Assembly (NCBI GenBank): GCA_018242365.1
Contig: JAFECB010000006.1
Span: 64,816-128,815, forward strand
Direction: 5' to 3'
DNA length: 64,000 nucleotides
Source of the DNA: Pseudomonadota bacterium
GTDB lineage: Bacteria > Pseudomonadota > Gammaproteobacteria > Xanthomonadales > Xanthomonadaceae
A program made the translations under genes and the position numbers. Within the stretch, counting starts at the first letter, position 1. Each line of letters opens with the position of its first letter. Positions 8,587 to 16,937 of this stretch are shown piece after piece. A model generated the notes under the pieces. It searched no databases and was not told the DNA's origin. It was given only the letters and a program-made list of their open reading frames with translations.

Positions 8587-10406
8587 TCCGGTGCCGGCTG
8601 CAAGCCCACCAGCAAGGTGCCGGGGCCGGCATGGGCACCAATCGCGGGACCAATCTCGATGCAGTGCGACTCCGCCAGCGTCAATCGCGCCTGCAACGCG
8701 GCCAGCAGACGCGCACCGTCGTCCGCGGCATCGGCATGGCCGACGATCACCCGCCAGCGCACACCCACCGGCATCTTCCGCGCCACGTAGCGCGCAAAGG
8801 CTTCCGGTGCGCGGGCGCGGGCAAACAGCCCGGACGCCAACTTCAGCTCACCGTCGGCATTGATCGCGGCGACCGGGGTCAAGCCGGTCCAGCGCACCAC
8901 GGGCGCGGCCCAGCGCGGGATGCGTCCACCGCGCACCGCGTGCTCGATGTTGCGCGCCATCGCGAACATGCGAGTGAGTGGGCGCAGGCGCTGGAGTTCG
9001 GCTTCGATGGATGCAAGATCGGCACCCGCTGCGGCAAGCTCGCCGGCACGCCAGGCAAGCAAGGCCTGGCCAGCGCTGACATTGCCGCTGTCGAAACACA
9101 GCAGCGGCCGCACCTGCCCGCGTGCGGCCGTTTCCGCCGATTGCAGGGTGCCCGACAGCGGCCGCGAGATGCCGATGTACACAGCGGCCTTTTGGCAACC
9201 GAGCACATGTTCGAACACGCGCTTGAAATCGCCCGCCGGCGGCTGGCTGGTCCTGGGCAGCGCCGCGCTGGCTTGCATCCGCCGATAGAACTCGCCAACG
9301 CCGAGCCCGAGGCGATCGAGATAATCACGGCCGTCGAGACTGACCCGTACCGGCACCACATGGATGCCGAACCGTTCCACCACGGCGTCCGGCAAGTCGG
9401 AACCGCTGTCGGCAAGCACCGCCACCATTTCCGGTGACTGCGCGCTGCGCTGCTGCAACAGCATGTCGTCGGCCTTCATCGCCTCGACCTGGCCGAAGCG
9501 CGCTGCGGCATCGAAGATCCGCTGCGGCTGGCCGATGTGCCCGTGCACCCGCACCCGCTTCGCGTTACCGGCGATCACCAGCGAATCGGCACCGGCGGTT
9601 TCCAGCGCCGCGCGCAATGCAGCCCGATCCATCGCGTCGGCGACGATCAGGCATTCGGTGCAAAAGCGGCGGGTTGGGTCGATGTCCTCGTGGACATGCG
9701 CGATCGGCCCGGCTTGCTGCCCGAGCTGCGGCGCACCGCCCTGTTCACGCAGCCTCGCCAACCCGCCTTCGGCGTAGTCGGCGATGCCTTCCAGCCAGAG
9801 CACGAAGCCGCGCGCACCGGCATCGACCACGCCGGCGCGCTGCAGCAATGGCATCTGGCTCGGGGTCGCGGCCAGCGCCACCTGCGCACACGCCAATGCA
9901 TCCACGAACGCCGTTCGCGGCGTGTTCCCGACCTTGCGCGCGGCATCATCCAGCGCCGATGAAAACGCCTCGATCACGCTCAGCACCGTGCCTTCGACCG
10001 GATGCGCCAGCGCCGCACGCGCGGTTTCGGCACCGCGCCGCACGGCGGCGGCCAATCCCTGCACGTCCAACACCTGGCGCTGTCGCACACGTTCGCCGAG
10101 GCCGACCAGGAACTGCGCCATGATCGCGCCGGAGTTGCCGCGGGCACCGTCGATGGCATCCTCGCCGACCTGCTCCAGCAATTCGCCCACCTGCCGGCTG
10201 CGGCGACTGAGCGCGCCGTGGAGCACCGCGGCGAGGGTTGCGGCGAGGTTGTTGCCGGTATCGCCATCGGGCACCGGGAACACATTGATGCGGTTCAGCT
10301 CGTCACTGGCGGCGATGACCCGGCGCGCGCCCATGATCAAGGCGCGCCGCAGTACAGCGACCGTGATCACCGGCGGGGCGGACAGATTCAACGCTGCGAT
10401 GTGCAT
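8583..10406 (-). CDS. FakA-like fatty-acid kinase (DhaL + FakA_L) fused to a FakB/DegV lipid-binding domain
   Basis: From the ATG at 10406 the protein has 607 residues. Residues 1-215 are a DhaL/DAK2 kinase domain with NVFPVPDGDTGNN (Asp47 and Asp49 bind Mg-ATP) and GARGNSG (87-93). Residues about 245-320 resemble the FakA linker domain (RFCTECLIV, DSLVIAG, VRVHGHIG). Residues 326-607 are a complete DegV/FakB fold: LADSGSDLP, TSQPPAGDF (386-394), ISRPLSGTLQSA (413-424), GGRIPR and IGAHAGPGTLLVG. In Gram-positives FakA phosphorylates a fatty acid held by separate FakB, and PlsY uses the acyl-phosphate. Here both parts are in one chain and plsY overlaps by 4 bp. The role in this organism is inferred. 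Confidence 0.85.
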   Translation of the reverse strand: MHIAALNLSAPPVITVAVLRRALIMGARRVIAASDELNRINVFPVPDGDTGNNLAATLAAVLHGALSRRSRQVGELLEQVGEDAIDGARGNSGAIMAQFLVGLGERVRQRQVLDVQGLAAAVRRGAETARAALAHPVEGTVLSVIEAFSSALDDAARKVGNTPRTAFVDALACAQVALAATPSQMPLLQRAGVVDAGARGFVLWLEGIADYAEGGLARLREQGGAPQLGQQAGPIAHVHEDIDPTRRFCTECLIVADAMDRAALRAALETAGADSLVIAGNAKRVRVHGHIGQPQRIFDAAARFGQVEAMKADDMLLQQRSAQSPEMVAVLADSGSDLPDAVVERFGIHVVPVRVSLDGRDYLDRLGLGVGEFYRRMQASAALPRTSQPPAGDFKRVFEHVLGCQKAAVYIGISRPLSGTLQSAETAARGQVRPLLCFDSGNVSAGQALLAWRAGELAAAGADLASIEAELQRLRPLTRMFAMARNIEHAVRGGRIPRWAAPVVRWTGLTPVAAINADGELKLASGLFARARAPEAFARYVARKMPVGVRWRVIVGHADAADDGARLLAALQARLTLAESHCIEIGPAIGAHAGPGTLLVGLQPAPE

Positions 10407-10537
10407 CCATGCAGTCTGCGTTGCCCGCGCTCCCGGCGCTTGCTGCATCGCACCACGCCGGTGCCGGATTTGCGGGTATAGTGCCGATTGGGGTCGTGTC
10501 CATACGCGCGCCCCACCCATCACCTCCGGTGAACGCC

Positions 10538-10840
10538 ATGCGCCCGATTTCGACGCTTACCTTGCTTGCCTGTCTGGCCCTGCTTGCCTGCGCCGGCAAT
10601 GCCGCCGGCAAGGAAGTGCGCCGGATGGCACCGGAAGCCAGCGCCACCAACGATGACGCCAACACCCAGGCCGACCACGACGGCGACATCGACAGCGCCG
10701 TGGTCACGCCGCATGTACCGCAGCGCACCCAGCCGCGCGCTTCGGCCACGGTCGCGCCGACCACGTCCTCGCGCACCACCAGCGACGGCCGCACCCTGCC
10801 CTCACGCTTCCACAGCTTCCTGCCGGGCATGTTCCGCTGA
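10538..10840 (+). CDS. Small predicted lipoprotein
   Basis: This 100-residue product begins with a lipoprotein signal (MRPISTLTLLACLALLACAG; lipobox LLAC, Cys18). The rest is acidic, then Ser/Thr-rich and low in complexity, ending SRFHSFLPGMFR. I do not recognise a domain. The gene diverges from the kinase/plsY operon. It should be anchored at the periplasmic side of the envelope. Coding status rests on the signal peptide and codon use. Confidence 0.6.
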   Translation: MRPISTLTLLACLALLACAGNAAGKEVRRMAPEASATNDDANTQADHDGDIDSAVVTPHVPQRTQPRASATVAPTTSSRTTSDGRTLPSRFHSFLPGMFR

Positions 10841-10964
10841 GGCGGGGCTTGGCCGTTTCGCGCCGCAGGTGCGGCAGCACGCTTCCCGACCGGCAAGGCC
10901 ATCGCCTGCCAAGCTGTCGTCGTCCCGAAAACAGATCGCGCGACCACCGCGTCCGTCCTGATGC

Positions 10965-12410
10965 CTAGCCGCCACCCGGCAATTCGACTTCGAAGCGCGC
11001 GCCACCCCGTTCGACCGAGCGCGACACCCGCAATTCGCCACGATAGGCACGGATGATGTCCTGCACGATGGACAGGCCGATGCCATGCCCCTGCACGCGC
11101 TCGTCGCCACGCACGCCGCGCTGCAGGACGCGCGCGATCTTGTCCTCGGCAATGCCCGGGCCGTCATCTTCGACCACGATCCGCACGCCGGCGCGACGGC
11201 CGGCCACCGCTGCAACCTCGGACACCGTCAACAGCACCCGCTTGTTCGCCCACTTGAAGGCGTTTTCCAGCAGGTTGCCCAGCAACTCCTGCAGGTCACC
11301 CACTTCACCATGGAACCGGGCAGTCGCTGCGATCTCGAATTCGCACAGCACGCCACGCGGCGCATAGATCTTTTCAAGACCAACGACAATCTGCTCGGCA
11401 TACGGCTCGATTTCGATCGGCGCGGCATACAGCGCATGCCCGGAACGGGCAGCGCGTGACAGTTGGTAGGAGACAAGGTCGTTCATCCGTCGCACCTGCG
11501 CATCGACCTCCTCGCGCAGGCTGGCCTCGTCGCCATCGGCATCCAGCCGCGTGCGCAGCACCGCCAGCGGCGTTTTCAGGCTGTGGGCGAGGTCGGCCAT
11601 GGTATTGCGCTGGCGATCGAGGTTCTCGCGCTCACTCTGGATGAAGGCATTGATGCTCTCGGTCAACGGTTCCAGTTCGCGCGGATGGGCGTCGCTCATG
11701 CCCGGCTCGACACCGGCCTGGACCCGCTTGAGCTCGTCGATCACGTCGCGCAGTGGCCGCAGGCTCCAGCGCAGGATCAAATTCTGCAGCAACAGCAGGA
11801 CCAATCCGGCACCGCCCAGGTAGCCCCACAGTGCGGCGCGGAAGGTTGCCACCTGCCGCGCCAGGGTCGAGGCATCTTCGAGCACATACACGGTGTAGGG
11901 GATCTCGCGACTGCCGTCATCGCGACTCAGCGCCAGGCCATAGCCGTAACGATACACCAGGCCCTGCTCGCCATTGATCCGGGTCATCGGCAATGGGCCA
12001 TCGAATTCACGCACGCCGGCGGCAAGCATCCCGCCCTGCGGCAACCGCGGCCCCTGCGCCGAATCCGATTCCCAGTGCCCCGACTCGAGCACGATCTGCG
12101 CATACAGGCCGCTACCCGGGCGGCGGAAACGCGGATCGGGCGGATCCCAGGGCGGGATCACGCTGCCGTCGCGGGCGAAATCGCTGCTGGCATAGGCCAG
12201 GGCATAACTGTGCAGGCGATCGCGCAGACCGCTGAGCGCGGTGTTCTGGAAGGCGTGGTCGAGGGCGAAGCCGGCCAAGGCAAGAAAGGCGACCAGGCCG
12301 AAGCTTGCCGCCCACAGTTGGCGCGAGCGCAACGAGCGCGGCTGGGCGATCCGCAGACGACGCAGGCGCTGCACGGGGCGCTGCACGGGCACGGGCGTCC
12401 CGGGCGTCAT
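10965..12410 (-). CDS. phoQ: Sensor histidine kinase, PhoQ type
   Basis: The 481-residue kinase has two membrane helices (about residues 34-54 and 195-215) around a periplasmic sensor of some 140 residues, then HAMP, the dimerisation box MADLAHSLKTPLAVLR with the phospho-His, and an ATPase domain with LLGNLLENAFKWA, EDDGPGI and GHGIGLSIV. PhoQ kinases carry the same SLKTPLA variant of the H-box. It lies 120 bp downstream of phoP in the same operon. The signals it senses are not visible; in relatives Mg2+ and cationic peptides are reported. Confidence 0.88.
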   Translation of the reverse strand: MTPGTPVPVQRPVQRLRRLRIAQPRSLRSRQLWAASFGLVAFLALAGFALDHAFQNTALSGLRDRLHSYALAYASSDFARDGSVIPPWDPPDPRFRRPGSGLYAQIVLESGHWESDSAQGPRLPQGGMLAAGVREFDGPLPMTRINGEQGLVYRYGYGLALSRDDGSREIPYTVYVLEDASTLARQVATFRAALWGYLGGAGLVLLLLQNLILRWSLRPLRDVIDELKRVQAGVEPGMSDAHPRELEPLTESINAFIQSERENLDRQRNTMADLAHSLKTPLAVLRTRLDADGDEASLREEVDAQVRRMNDLVSYQLSRAARSGHALYAAPIEIEPYAEQIVVGLEKIYAPRGVLCEFEIAATARFHGEVGDLQELLGNLLENAFKWANKRVLLTVSEVAAVAGRRAGVRIVVEDDGPGIAEDKIARVLQRGVRGDERVQGHGIGLSIVQDIIRAYRGELRVSRSVERGGARFEVELPGGG

Positions 12411-12530
12411 ATATGCCGTGGATCGAAGGGACGATGGCAGGCTGCCGACATGGGCGTCGCAGGATCAGGACGCGCCGACGCGCGACCCGAACAGCGTAGC
12501 AGGCCGTGCACGCGGCGCACCGCGCGCACC

Positions 12531-13214
12531 TCAATCCGCGTTGCGCGCGATCGCGAACCGATAGCCACGGCCACGCACGGTCTCGATCGGCTTGAGCGCG
12601 CCGTCCGGATCGAGCTTCTTGCGCAGGCGACCGATGAACACTTCCAGCACGTTGGAATCGCGGTCGAAATCCTGCTGGTAGATGTGTTCGGTGAGATCGG
12701 CCTTGGAGACCAGTTCGCCGGCATGCATCATCAGGTATTCGAGCACCTTGTACTCGTAGCTGGTCAGATCGACATTGGCCCCGCTCACGCTGACCGTCTG
12801 CGCGGCGAGATCCAGCATCACCGGGCCGCATTCGAGGGTGGGCTTGCTCCAACCCGCGGCGCGGCGCACCAATGCATTCAGCCGCGCCAGCAGTTCCTCG
12901 ACATGGAAGGGCTTGACCAGATAGTCGTCGGCACCCTGGCGCAGACCTTCCACCTTGTCCTGCCAGCTCGAACGCGCGGTCAGGATCAGGATCGGGAATT
13001 TCTTGCCTTCGCTGCGCAAGGCCTTGATCAACTCGATGCCGGTCATCTTCGGCAGGCCGAGGTCGATGATGCCGACATCGAACGGCACTTCGCGGCCCAT
13101 GTACAGGCCTTCTTCGCCATCCTGTGCCGCATCCACCGCGAAGCCTTCGCGCTTCAATCGCGCGGCCAGGGTTTCGCGCAACGGCGCCTCGTCTTCAACC
13201 AGCAGGATTCGCAT
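12531..13214 (-). CDS. phoP: OmpR-family response regulator, PhoP type
   Basis: The 227-residue regulator has a receiver domain (residues 1-115) with the acidic pocket VEDE, phospho-acceptor Asp51 in IIDLGLPK, Thr in LTAR and the conserved Lys in LVKPFHVEELLARL. A C-terminal winged helix follows (LTSYEYKVLEYLM, IGRLRKKLDPDG, VRGRGYRF). I chose the ATG at 13214 because receiver domains begin MRILLVEDE; a longer frame exists. It follows the PepSY-like gene by 41 bp and precedes phoQ. Confidence 0.93.
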   Translation of the reverse strand: MRILLVEDEAPLRETLAARLKREGFAVDAAQDGEEGLYMGREVPFDVGIIDLGLPKMTGIELIKALRSEGKKFPILILTARSSWQDKVEGLRQGADDYLVKPFHVEELLARLNALVRRAAGWSKPTLECGPVMLDLAAQTVSVSGANVDLTSYEYKVLEYLMMHAGELVSKADLTEHIYQQDFDRDSNVLEVFIGRLRKKLDPDGALKPIETVRGRGYRFAIARNAD

Positions 13215-13255
13215 GCAATCTCCCCGGATGGCACGCCGGACACCGGCGCGGTCGA

Positions 13256-13585
13256 TCAATTGTCATCGTCGTTGGAACGTGAATTCGTGGGCCGTTGGTC
13301 ATTGCCCCGCGAAGAATCCTGCATGTACACCCGCACCCGGCCATGGTCATCGACCACCTTGACCCGATGCATGTCACGCCCGTCGTACTGCACGCGCTCG
13401 ACCGACAGCACCTCGGCACGGGTGTTGCGTTCAACCTGCCGCACGGCGTCGGAAGCACTGTCGCGACGCGCCTGAGGATCCGGCGGCGGCCGCGATTGCT
13501 GCGCCAGCGCAGCCGGCGCCACGCCCATGAGGGCGATCGTCACGAGGCTTGGCAGGACACGCGATGCACGGGACATGGACGACAT
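13256..13585 (-). CDS. PepSY-like secreted protein of the phoPQ operon
   Basis: A signal peptide (cleavage probably after APAALA) leads a 109-residue protein whose core SDAVRQVERNTRAEVLSVERVQYDGRD and HRVKVVDDHGRVRVYMQD has the helix plus beta-sheet pattern of a PepSY domain. PepSY modules are thought to modulate proteases or sensors in the periplasm. As the first gene of pepSY-phoP-phoQ it may act as an accessory factor for the PhoQ sensor domain; that is inference from position. Confidence 0.65.
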   Translation of the reverse strand: MSSMSRASRVLPSLVTIALMGVAPAALAQQSRPPPDPQARRDSASDAVRQVERNTRAEVLSVERVQYDGRDMHRVKVVDDHGRVRVYMQDSSRGNDQRPTNSRSNDDDN

Positions 13586-13702
13586 ACCTTCAACGCTGGA
13601 ACGCCGCCATTGTTGGCGGCAGGGGGTGAATCCGCCCTGAAGTCTACTCCAGCGCCTGACCCGCCATTCAGGATGCTGGCAGAGCCAATCGTGATCGCGA
13701 TC

Positions 13703-14614
13703 TCAGAAAATCTCGCCCACGCAGCAGCGCAACGAACCGCCCGCCGCTTCGATGGCATCCAGCTCCACGGCCTCGACGCGGAAGCCGGCATCCTGCAGCA
13801 CCTGCCGATGCGCGCCAGTGAGGGCACGTCCGGCACCGGCGCTCATCCACACCGTGTCCGTGGACAACGCGATGCAATTGCCGACGAAGGCGGCATGTTC
13901 CTCCGGTGTGCACATCACCGCATGCGGCGCGTACAGGCCGGCAATCCCCTGCGCCATCGCCGGATCGGCAAAGCCCTTCGGGCAGACCACCGCCGCGCGC
14001 CCGGCCAACACCGCCAACACCACATTGGTGTGGTACTCGCCCGGCGCCAGATCGAACAACAAGGTCGCACGCAGGCCGAAGGCTTCATGCATCAGCCGCG
14101 CGCCGACTTCATCGCAACGCTCCGACAGCCCGCAGTAGCCCAGGCCGCGCGCGCGGTCGATCACCAATGCGCCGGTGAGTTCGCAGGCGTGCGCCTGGGA
14201 CGACAAATCCAGCTCGCGATAACCGAGCACATCGCGGAAGAAGCCGCGGATGTCACTGCGTGCCGCTTCGCGCTGGCGCACCTCGTGCCGCATCCGGCCA
14301 ACCACGTAGCGCCCCGGCGTGGTGCCGAACACGTTATTGGGAAACACCGCGTCGGGCGTGTCCGGATTGCCGGCAAAGCACACTGTCGGCAGCACGGCCG
14401 AAAACGCGCGCTGCAGGTCGCGATGCTGGGCCGATGCGCGGGCGGCATCGAAACGCGCCGCATCCGCCATGTAGACATTGTCCTGCGCGGATTGCTCGGC
14501 CAGACGGAATCCGTCCGGCGCGACCAGAAATGCGGCACGCGCGGTGGCTGGGCCGAAGTCGGCCGGCGTGTCGCGGACCAGTTCGGAAAACACGGCGAAG
14601 TCGCGAGTGATCAT
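13703..14614 (-). CDS. Amidinotransferase/arginine-deiminase-family protein (CtlX-like)
   Basis: With the ATG at 14614 the protein is 303 residues. It shows the guanidino-enzyme fold: PDAVFPNN (88-94), CELTGALVIDR (145-154), YCGLSERCDE, GEYHTN with catalytic His195, NCIALS, and the final loop AGGSLRCCVGEIF with the catalytic Cys. Relatives include dimethylarginine dimethylaminohydrolase and the citrulline-use hydrolase CtlX. The substrate cannot be assigned. The start overlaps the dusA stop by 4 bp. An arginase gene lies 9 kb away, which may or may not be related. Confidence 0.75.
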   Translation of the reverse strand: MITRDFAVFSELVRDTPADFGPATARAAFLVAPDGFRLAEQSAQDNVYMADAARFDAARASAQHRDLQRAFSAVLPTVCFAGNPDTPDAVFPNNVFGTTPGRYVVGRMRHEVRQREAARSDIRGFFRDVLGYRELDLSSQAHACELTGALVIDRARGLGYCGLSERCDEVGARLMHEAFGLRATLLFDLAPGEYHTNVVLAVLAGRAAVVCPKGFADPAMAQGIAGLYAPHAVMCTPEEHAAFVGNCIALSTDTVWMSAGAGRALTGAHRQVLQDAGFRVEAVELDAIEAAGGSLRCCVGEIF

Positions 14615-15612
14615 GAGGTGATGGGTTTCCGTTCGGTCAATGACAAGGCGTGTTCGACCAGCGACCAGTCGGCCCCGGGCTTGTGCGCGCCTTCGCTGAG
14701 GATTTGCCGGAAGGCGCGCCCGCCGGGCTGGCCGGAAAACAGGCCGAGCAGGTGGCGGGTGATGTGCTTCAGAAGAACGCCGCGTCCGAGCTGCGCTTCG
14801 ACATAGGGACGATACGAACGCAGTAGTTCGGAGCGGCTGCGCAGCTCGCCGCCGAACCACGCAACGTCGAGTTCGTGCAGAAGATACGGCGTGTGGTAGG
14901 CGGCGCGGCCGAGCATCGCGCCATCGACATGCTCCAGGTGTGCGGTGGCCTCGGCCGCATCGGCAATGCCGCCATTGACGATGACCTGCAACGTCGGTCG
15001 TTCCTGTTTCAGTCGATAGGCCCAGTCGTAGCGCAGTGGCGGCACTTCGCGGTTTTCCTTCGGACTCAGACCTTTCAGCCAGGCATTGCGCGCATGCACC
15101 ACGAACAGCCGGCAGCCGGCCTCGGCGATGGTGTCGATGAAACGCAGGAAGTGATCCCACTCGTGGTCGTCATCGACGCCGAGGCGGCACTTCACCGTGA
15201 TCGGCACGTTCGGCACCGCCGCGATCATCGCCGCCACCGAGTCGGCCACCAAAGCAGGCTCGCGCATCAAACACGCACCGAAGCGCCCCGCTTGCACCCG
15301 GTCGGAGGGGCAGCCGCAGTTGAGGTTGATTTCATCGAAACCATGCTCGGCCCCGATCCGCGCCGCCTGCGCCAGCAGCGCCGGCTCGCTGCCACCCAGC
15401 TGCAAGGCCACCGGATGCTCGACCGGATCCAGCGCCAGCAACCGTGACCGATCCCCCAGCACCACCGCATTGGCATGCACCATCTCGCTGTACAGCCGCG
15501 CATGCGGCGCCAGCAGCCGGTGGAACACCCGGCAATGCGTATCCGTCCAATCCATCATCGGCGCGACGGACAGGCGCAGTTGCTCGGCGGGAATGGCGGC
15601 GGAGATGGCCAT
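14611..15612 (-). CDS. dusA: tRNA-dihydrouridine(20/20a) synthase
   Basis: DusA uses FMN and NADPH to reduce uridine 20/20a in the tRNA D-loop. The 333-residue protein begins with the FMN-barrel signature VAPMMDWTDTHCRVFHRLL and has the catalytic-Cys region LNCGCPSDRVQAGRFGACLM, HARNAWLKGLSPKENR and NGGI. These sequences match DusA rather than DusB/C. Its 5' end (around 15612) is bordered by foreign DNA; the 5' end of dusA is an established integration site for genomic islands. Confidence 0.95.
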   Translation of the reverse strand: MAISAAIPAEQLRLSVAPMMDWTDTHCRVFHRLLAPHARLYSEMVHANAVVLGDRSRLLALDPVEHPVALQLGGSEPALLAQAARIGAEHGFDEINLNCGCPSDRVQAGRFGACLMREPALVADSVAAMIAAVPNVPITVKCRLGVDDDHEWDHFLRFIDTIAEAGCRLFVVHARNAWLKGLSPKENREVPPLRYDWAYRLKQERPTLQVIVNGGIADAAEATAHLEHVDGAMLGRAAYHTPYLLHELDVAWFGGELRSRSELLRSYRPYVEAQLGRGVLLKHITRHLLGLFSGQPGGRAFRQILSEGAHKPGADWSLVEHALSLTERKPITS

Positions 15613-15758
15613 GGAGCGCGCATTGTACGAATCAACGTGCGTTCGCTGCCGCGCAGTTCTCCGACATCGTTTGCAGTGGTTGTCCGATGGAGCTGCTCGA
15701 CCCGGATGCCAACACTGACTTCAGAGCCATCCCCCAGGCCACCCTGCACGAGTCCTGT

Positions 15759-15875
15759 ATGACCTTGAAGCGGTACACCCACCTTCGGCCTGAGCAGGTA
15801 CCGGAACACCCGGCAGCAAAGCCCGATTCTGAGCCGACCACGTTTGGCCAAACCCGGAAAACCCAAACGGCTTAG
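15759..15875 (+). pseudogene. Tyrosine-recombinase (phage integrase) C-terminal remnant
   Basis: The frame reads MTLKRYTHLRPEQVPEH and ends at a TAG at 15873. The MT-KRYTHL-PE pattern is what follows the active-site region in tyrosine recombinases, where the Tyr of RYTHL is the nucleophile. Nothing upstream in this frame resembles the rest of an integrase, so only the tail is left. It lies 147 bp outside the dusA start and directly before the DUF4160 cassette, which supports an old integration event. Confidence 0.5.
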
Positions 15876-15887
15876 GTTTCTGATACC

Positions 15888-16136
15888 ATGGCTACTGTCC
15901 TGAGGTTCCTGAGCTACCGGGTCGTCATCTACTCGAACGATCACCGCCCTTGCCACATCCACGTCATGAGCGCCGAGCACGAGGCCATCTTCGAGTTGAA
16001 CTGCCCGGAAGGCCCGCCCTCCCTGAGGGAGAACTACGGGTTCAGAAAGGCCACGCTGAACCTGATCGCATCGCATCTGCAGGACAACCTGGCCGATCTA
16101 TGCAAGCAGTGGAAACAGATCCATGGCAATTACTGA
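15888..16136 (+). CDS. DUF4160 protein (putative toxin-like partner)
   Basis: This 82-residue protein has the DUF4160 hallmarks: VVIYSNDHRPCHIHVMSAEHEAIFEL, in which PCHIHV is the invariant core, and a helical end with LQDNLADLCKQWKQIHG. DUF4160 genes are regularly found paired with DUF2442 genes in toxin-antitoxin-like loci; biochemical function is not established as far as I know. It overlaps the DUF2442 gene by 14 bp and starts three genes that appear to be one transcript. Confidence 0.8.
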   Translation: MATVLRFLSYRVVIYSNDHRPCHIHVMSAEHEAIFELNCPEGPPSLRENYGFRKATLNLIASHLQDNLADLCKQWKQIHGNY

Positions 16137-16563
16137 CCGTCAAATGCAGGCAGCCCGCACCCGCGCACAAGGACTCAAAACCCATGTGCCACAGGCGACG
16201 GGCGCAGCCTACAACCCGGACACCGGTCTGGTGTGCATCCGCCTGTCCAACGGGATCGTGATCGGATTGCCGGCAGCGCAGACACAGGGACTGGAGACCG
16301 CCAGCACCAAGGATCTGTCGGTGATCCACATCAGCCCCAGCGGGTACGGCATCCACTTCCCGGAGCTCGACGTGGACCTCTACCTGCCCGCTCTCATGGA
16401 AGGCATCTTCGGGACGAAGGCCTGGATGGCAGAACGCGGACGCAAGGGCGGTCAGGCTGCAACGAAGGCCAAGAAAGCCGCGGCCCGAGAGAACGGGAAG
16501 CTTGGCGGCCGCCCCCGAAAGACGGAAAAGGCCGCCGCACAAGAAAAACGCGAGGCAGCATGA
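16123..16563 (+). CDS. DUF2442 protein with basic AT-hook-like tail
   Basis: The 146-residue protein has a DUF2442 domain in its first 105 residues (YNPDTGLVCIRLSNGIVIGLP, ISPSGYGIHFPELDVDLYLPALMEGIFG). A Lys/Ala/Gly-rich tail follows with RGRKGGQAATKAKK and GKLGGRPRKTEK. GGRPRK resembles an AT-hook, so the tail may bind DNA. It overlaps DUF4160 by 14 bp and the XRE gene by 4 bp. As the middle gene of the cassette it could be the antitoxin or DNA-binding partner; this is inference. Confidence 0.8.
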   Translation: MAITDRQMQAARTRAQGLKTHVPQATGAAYNPDTGLVCIRLSNGIVIGLPAAQTQGLETASTKDLSVIHISPSGYGIHFPELDVDLYLPALMEGIFGTKAWMAERGRKGGQAATKAKKAAARENGKLGGRPRKTEKAAAQEKREAA

Positions 16564-16856
16564 AAACTCCCATGAATGGCATCACGACACGATTCGCCAG
16601 CGTCTGGGATGCCCTTGCCGCAAACGCGGAAGAGGCGGCCAACCTCAAGCTGCGCGCCGAGCTGATGCGGAAGATCGCCGTGCTTCTCCAGCACAGTGGC
16701 TGGACGCAGGCCGCAGCTGCCGAGCACTGCGGGGTCAGCCAACCGCGCATCAATGACCTGCTGCGTGGGCGCATCTCGCGCTTCTCGCTGGATGCGCTGG
16801 TGAACATCGCCGCCTCGCTGGGCCAACAGGTTCACATCGTGCTCAGCGCCGCCTGA
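16560..16856 (+). CDS. XRE-family HTH regulator (HigA-like)
   Basis: The 98-residue protein carries one helix-turn-helix, SGWTQAAAAEHCGVSQPRINDLLRG at about residues 46-70, followed by FSLDALVNIAASLGQQVHIVL. That pattern is typical of the short XRE antitoxin/regulators found beside RelE/HigB-type toxins. Its ATG overlaps the DUF2442 stop by 4 bp, so it is probably translated with it and may autoregulate the cassette. No RelE/HigB toxin gene is next to it, which makes the DUF4160/DUF2442 pair the likely partner. Confidence 0.8.
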   Translation: MKTPMNGITTRFASVWDALAANAEEAANLKLRAELMRKIAVLLQHSGWTQAAAAEHCGVSQPRINDLLRGRISRFSLDALVNIAASLGQQVHIVLSAA

Positions 16857-16937
16857 CCCGTCTGCACCGCACACCACCAGCACGACGCCGTCTCGGTTGC
16901 GCGACAATAAGCGTTCTTCGCATCGCGCCTACTCGCC

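Noticed and set aside
10841..10964. Small gene between the lipoprotein and phoQ
   Set aside because: Only 124 bp without a start plus ribosome-binding site combination; I see nothing in it.
11463..13475. A 670-codon plus-strand frame opposite phoP and phoQ
   Set aside because: It spans two well-supported genes on the other strand and reads as low-complexity His/Arg/Gln sequence.
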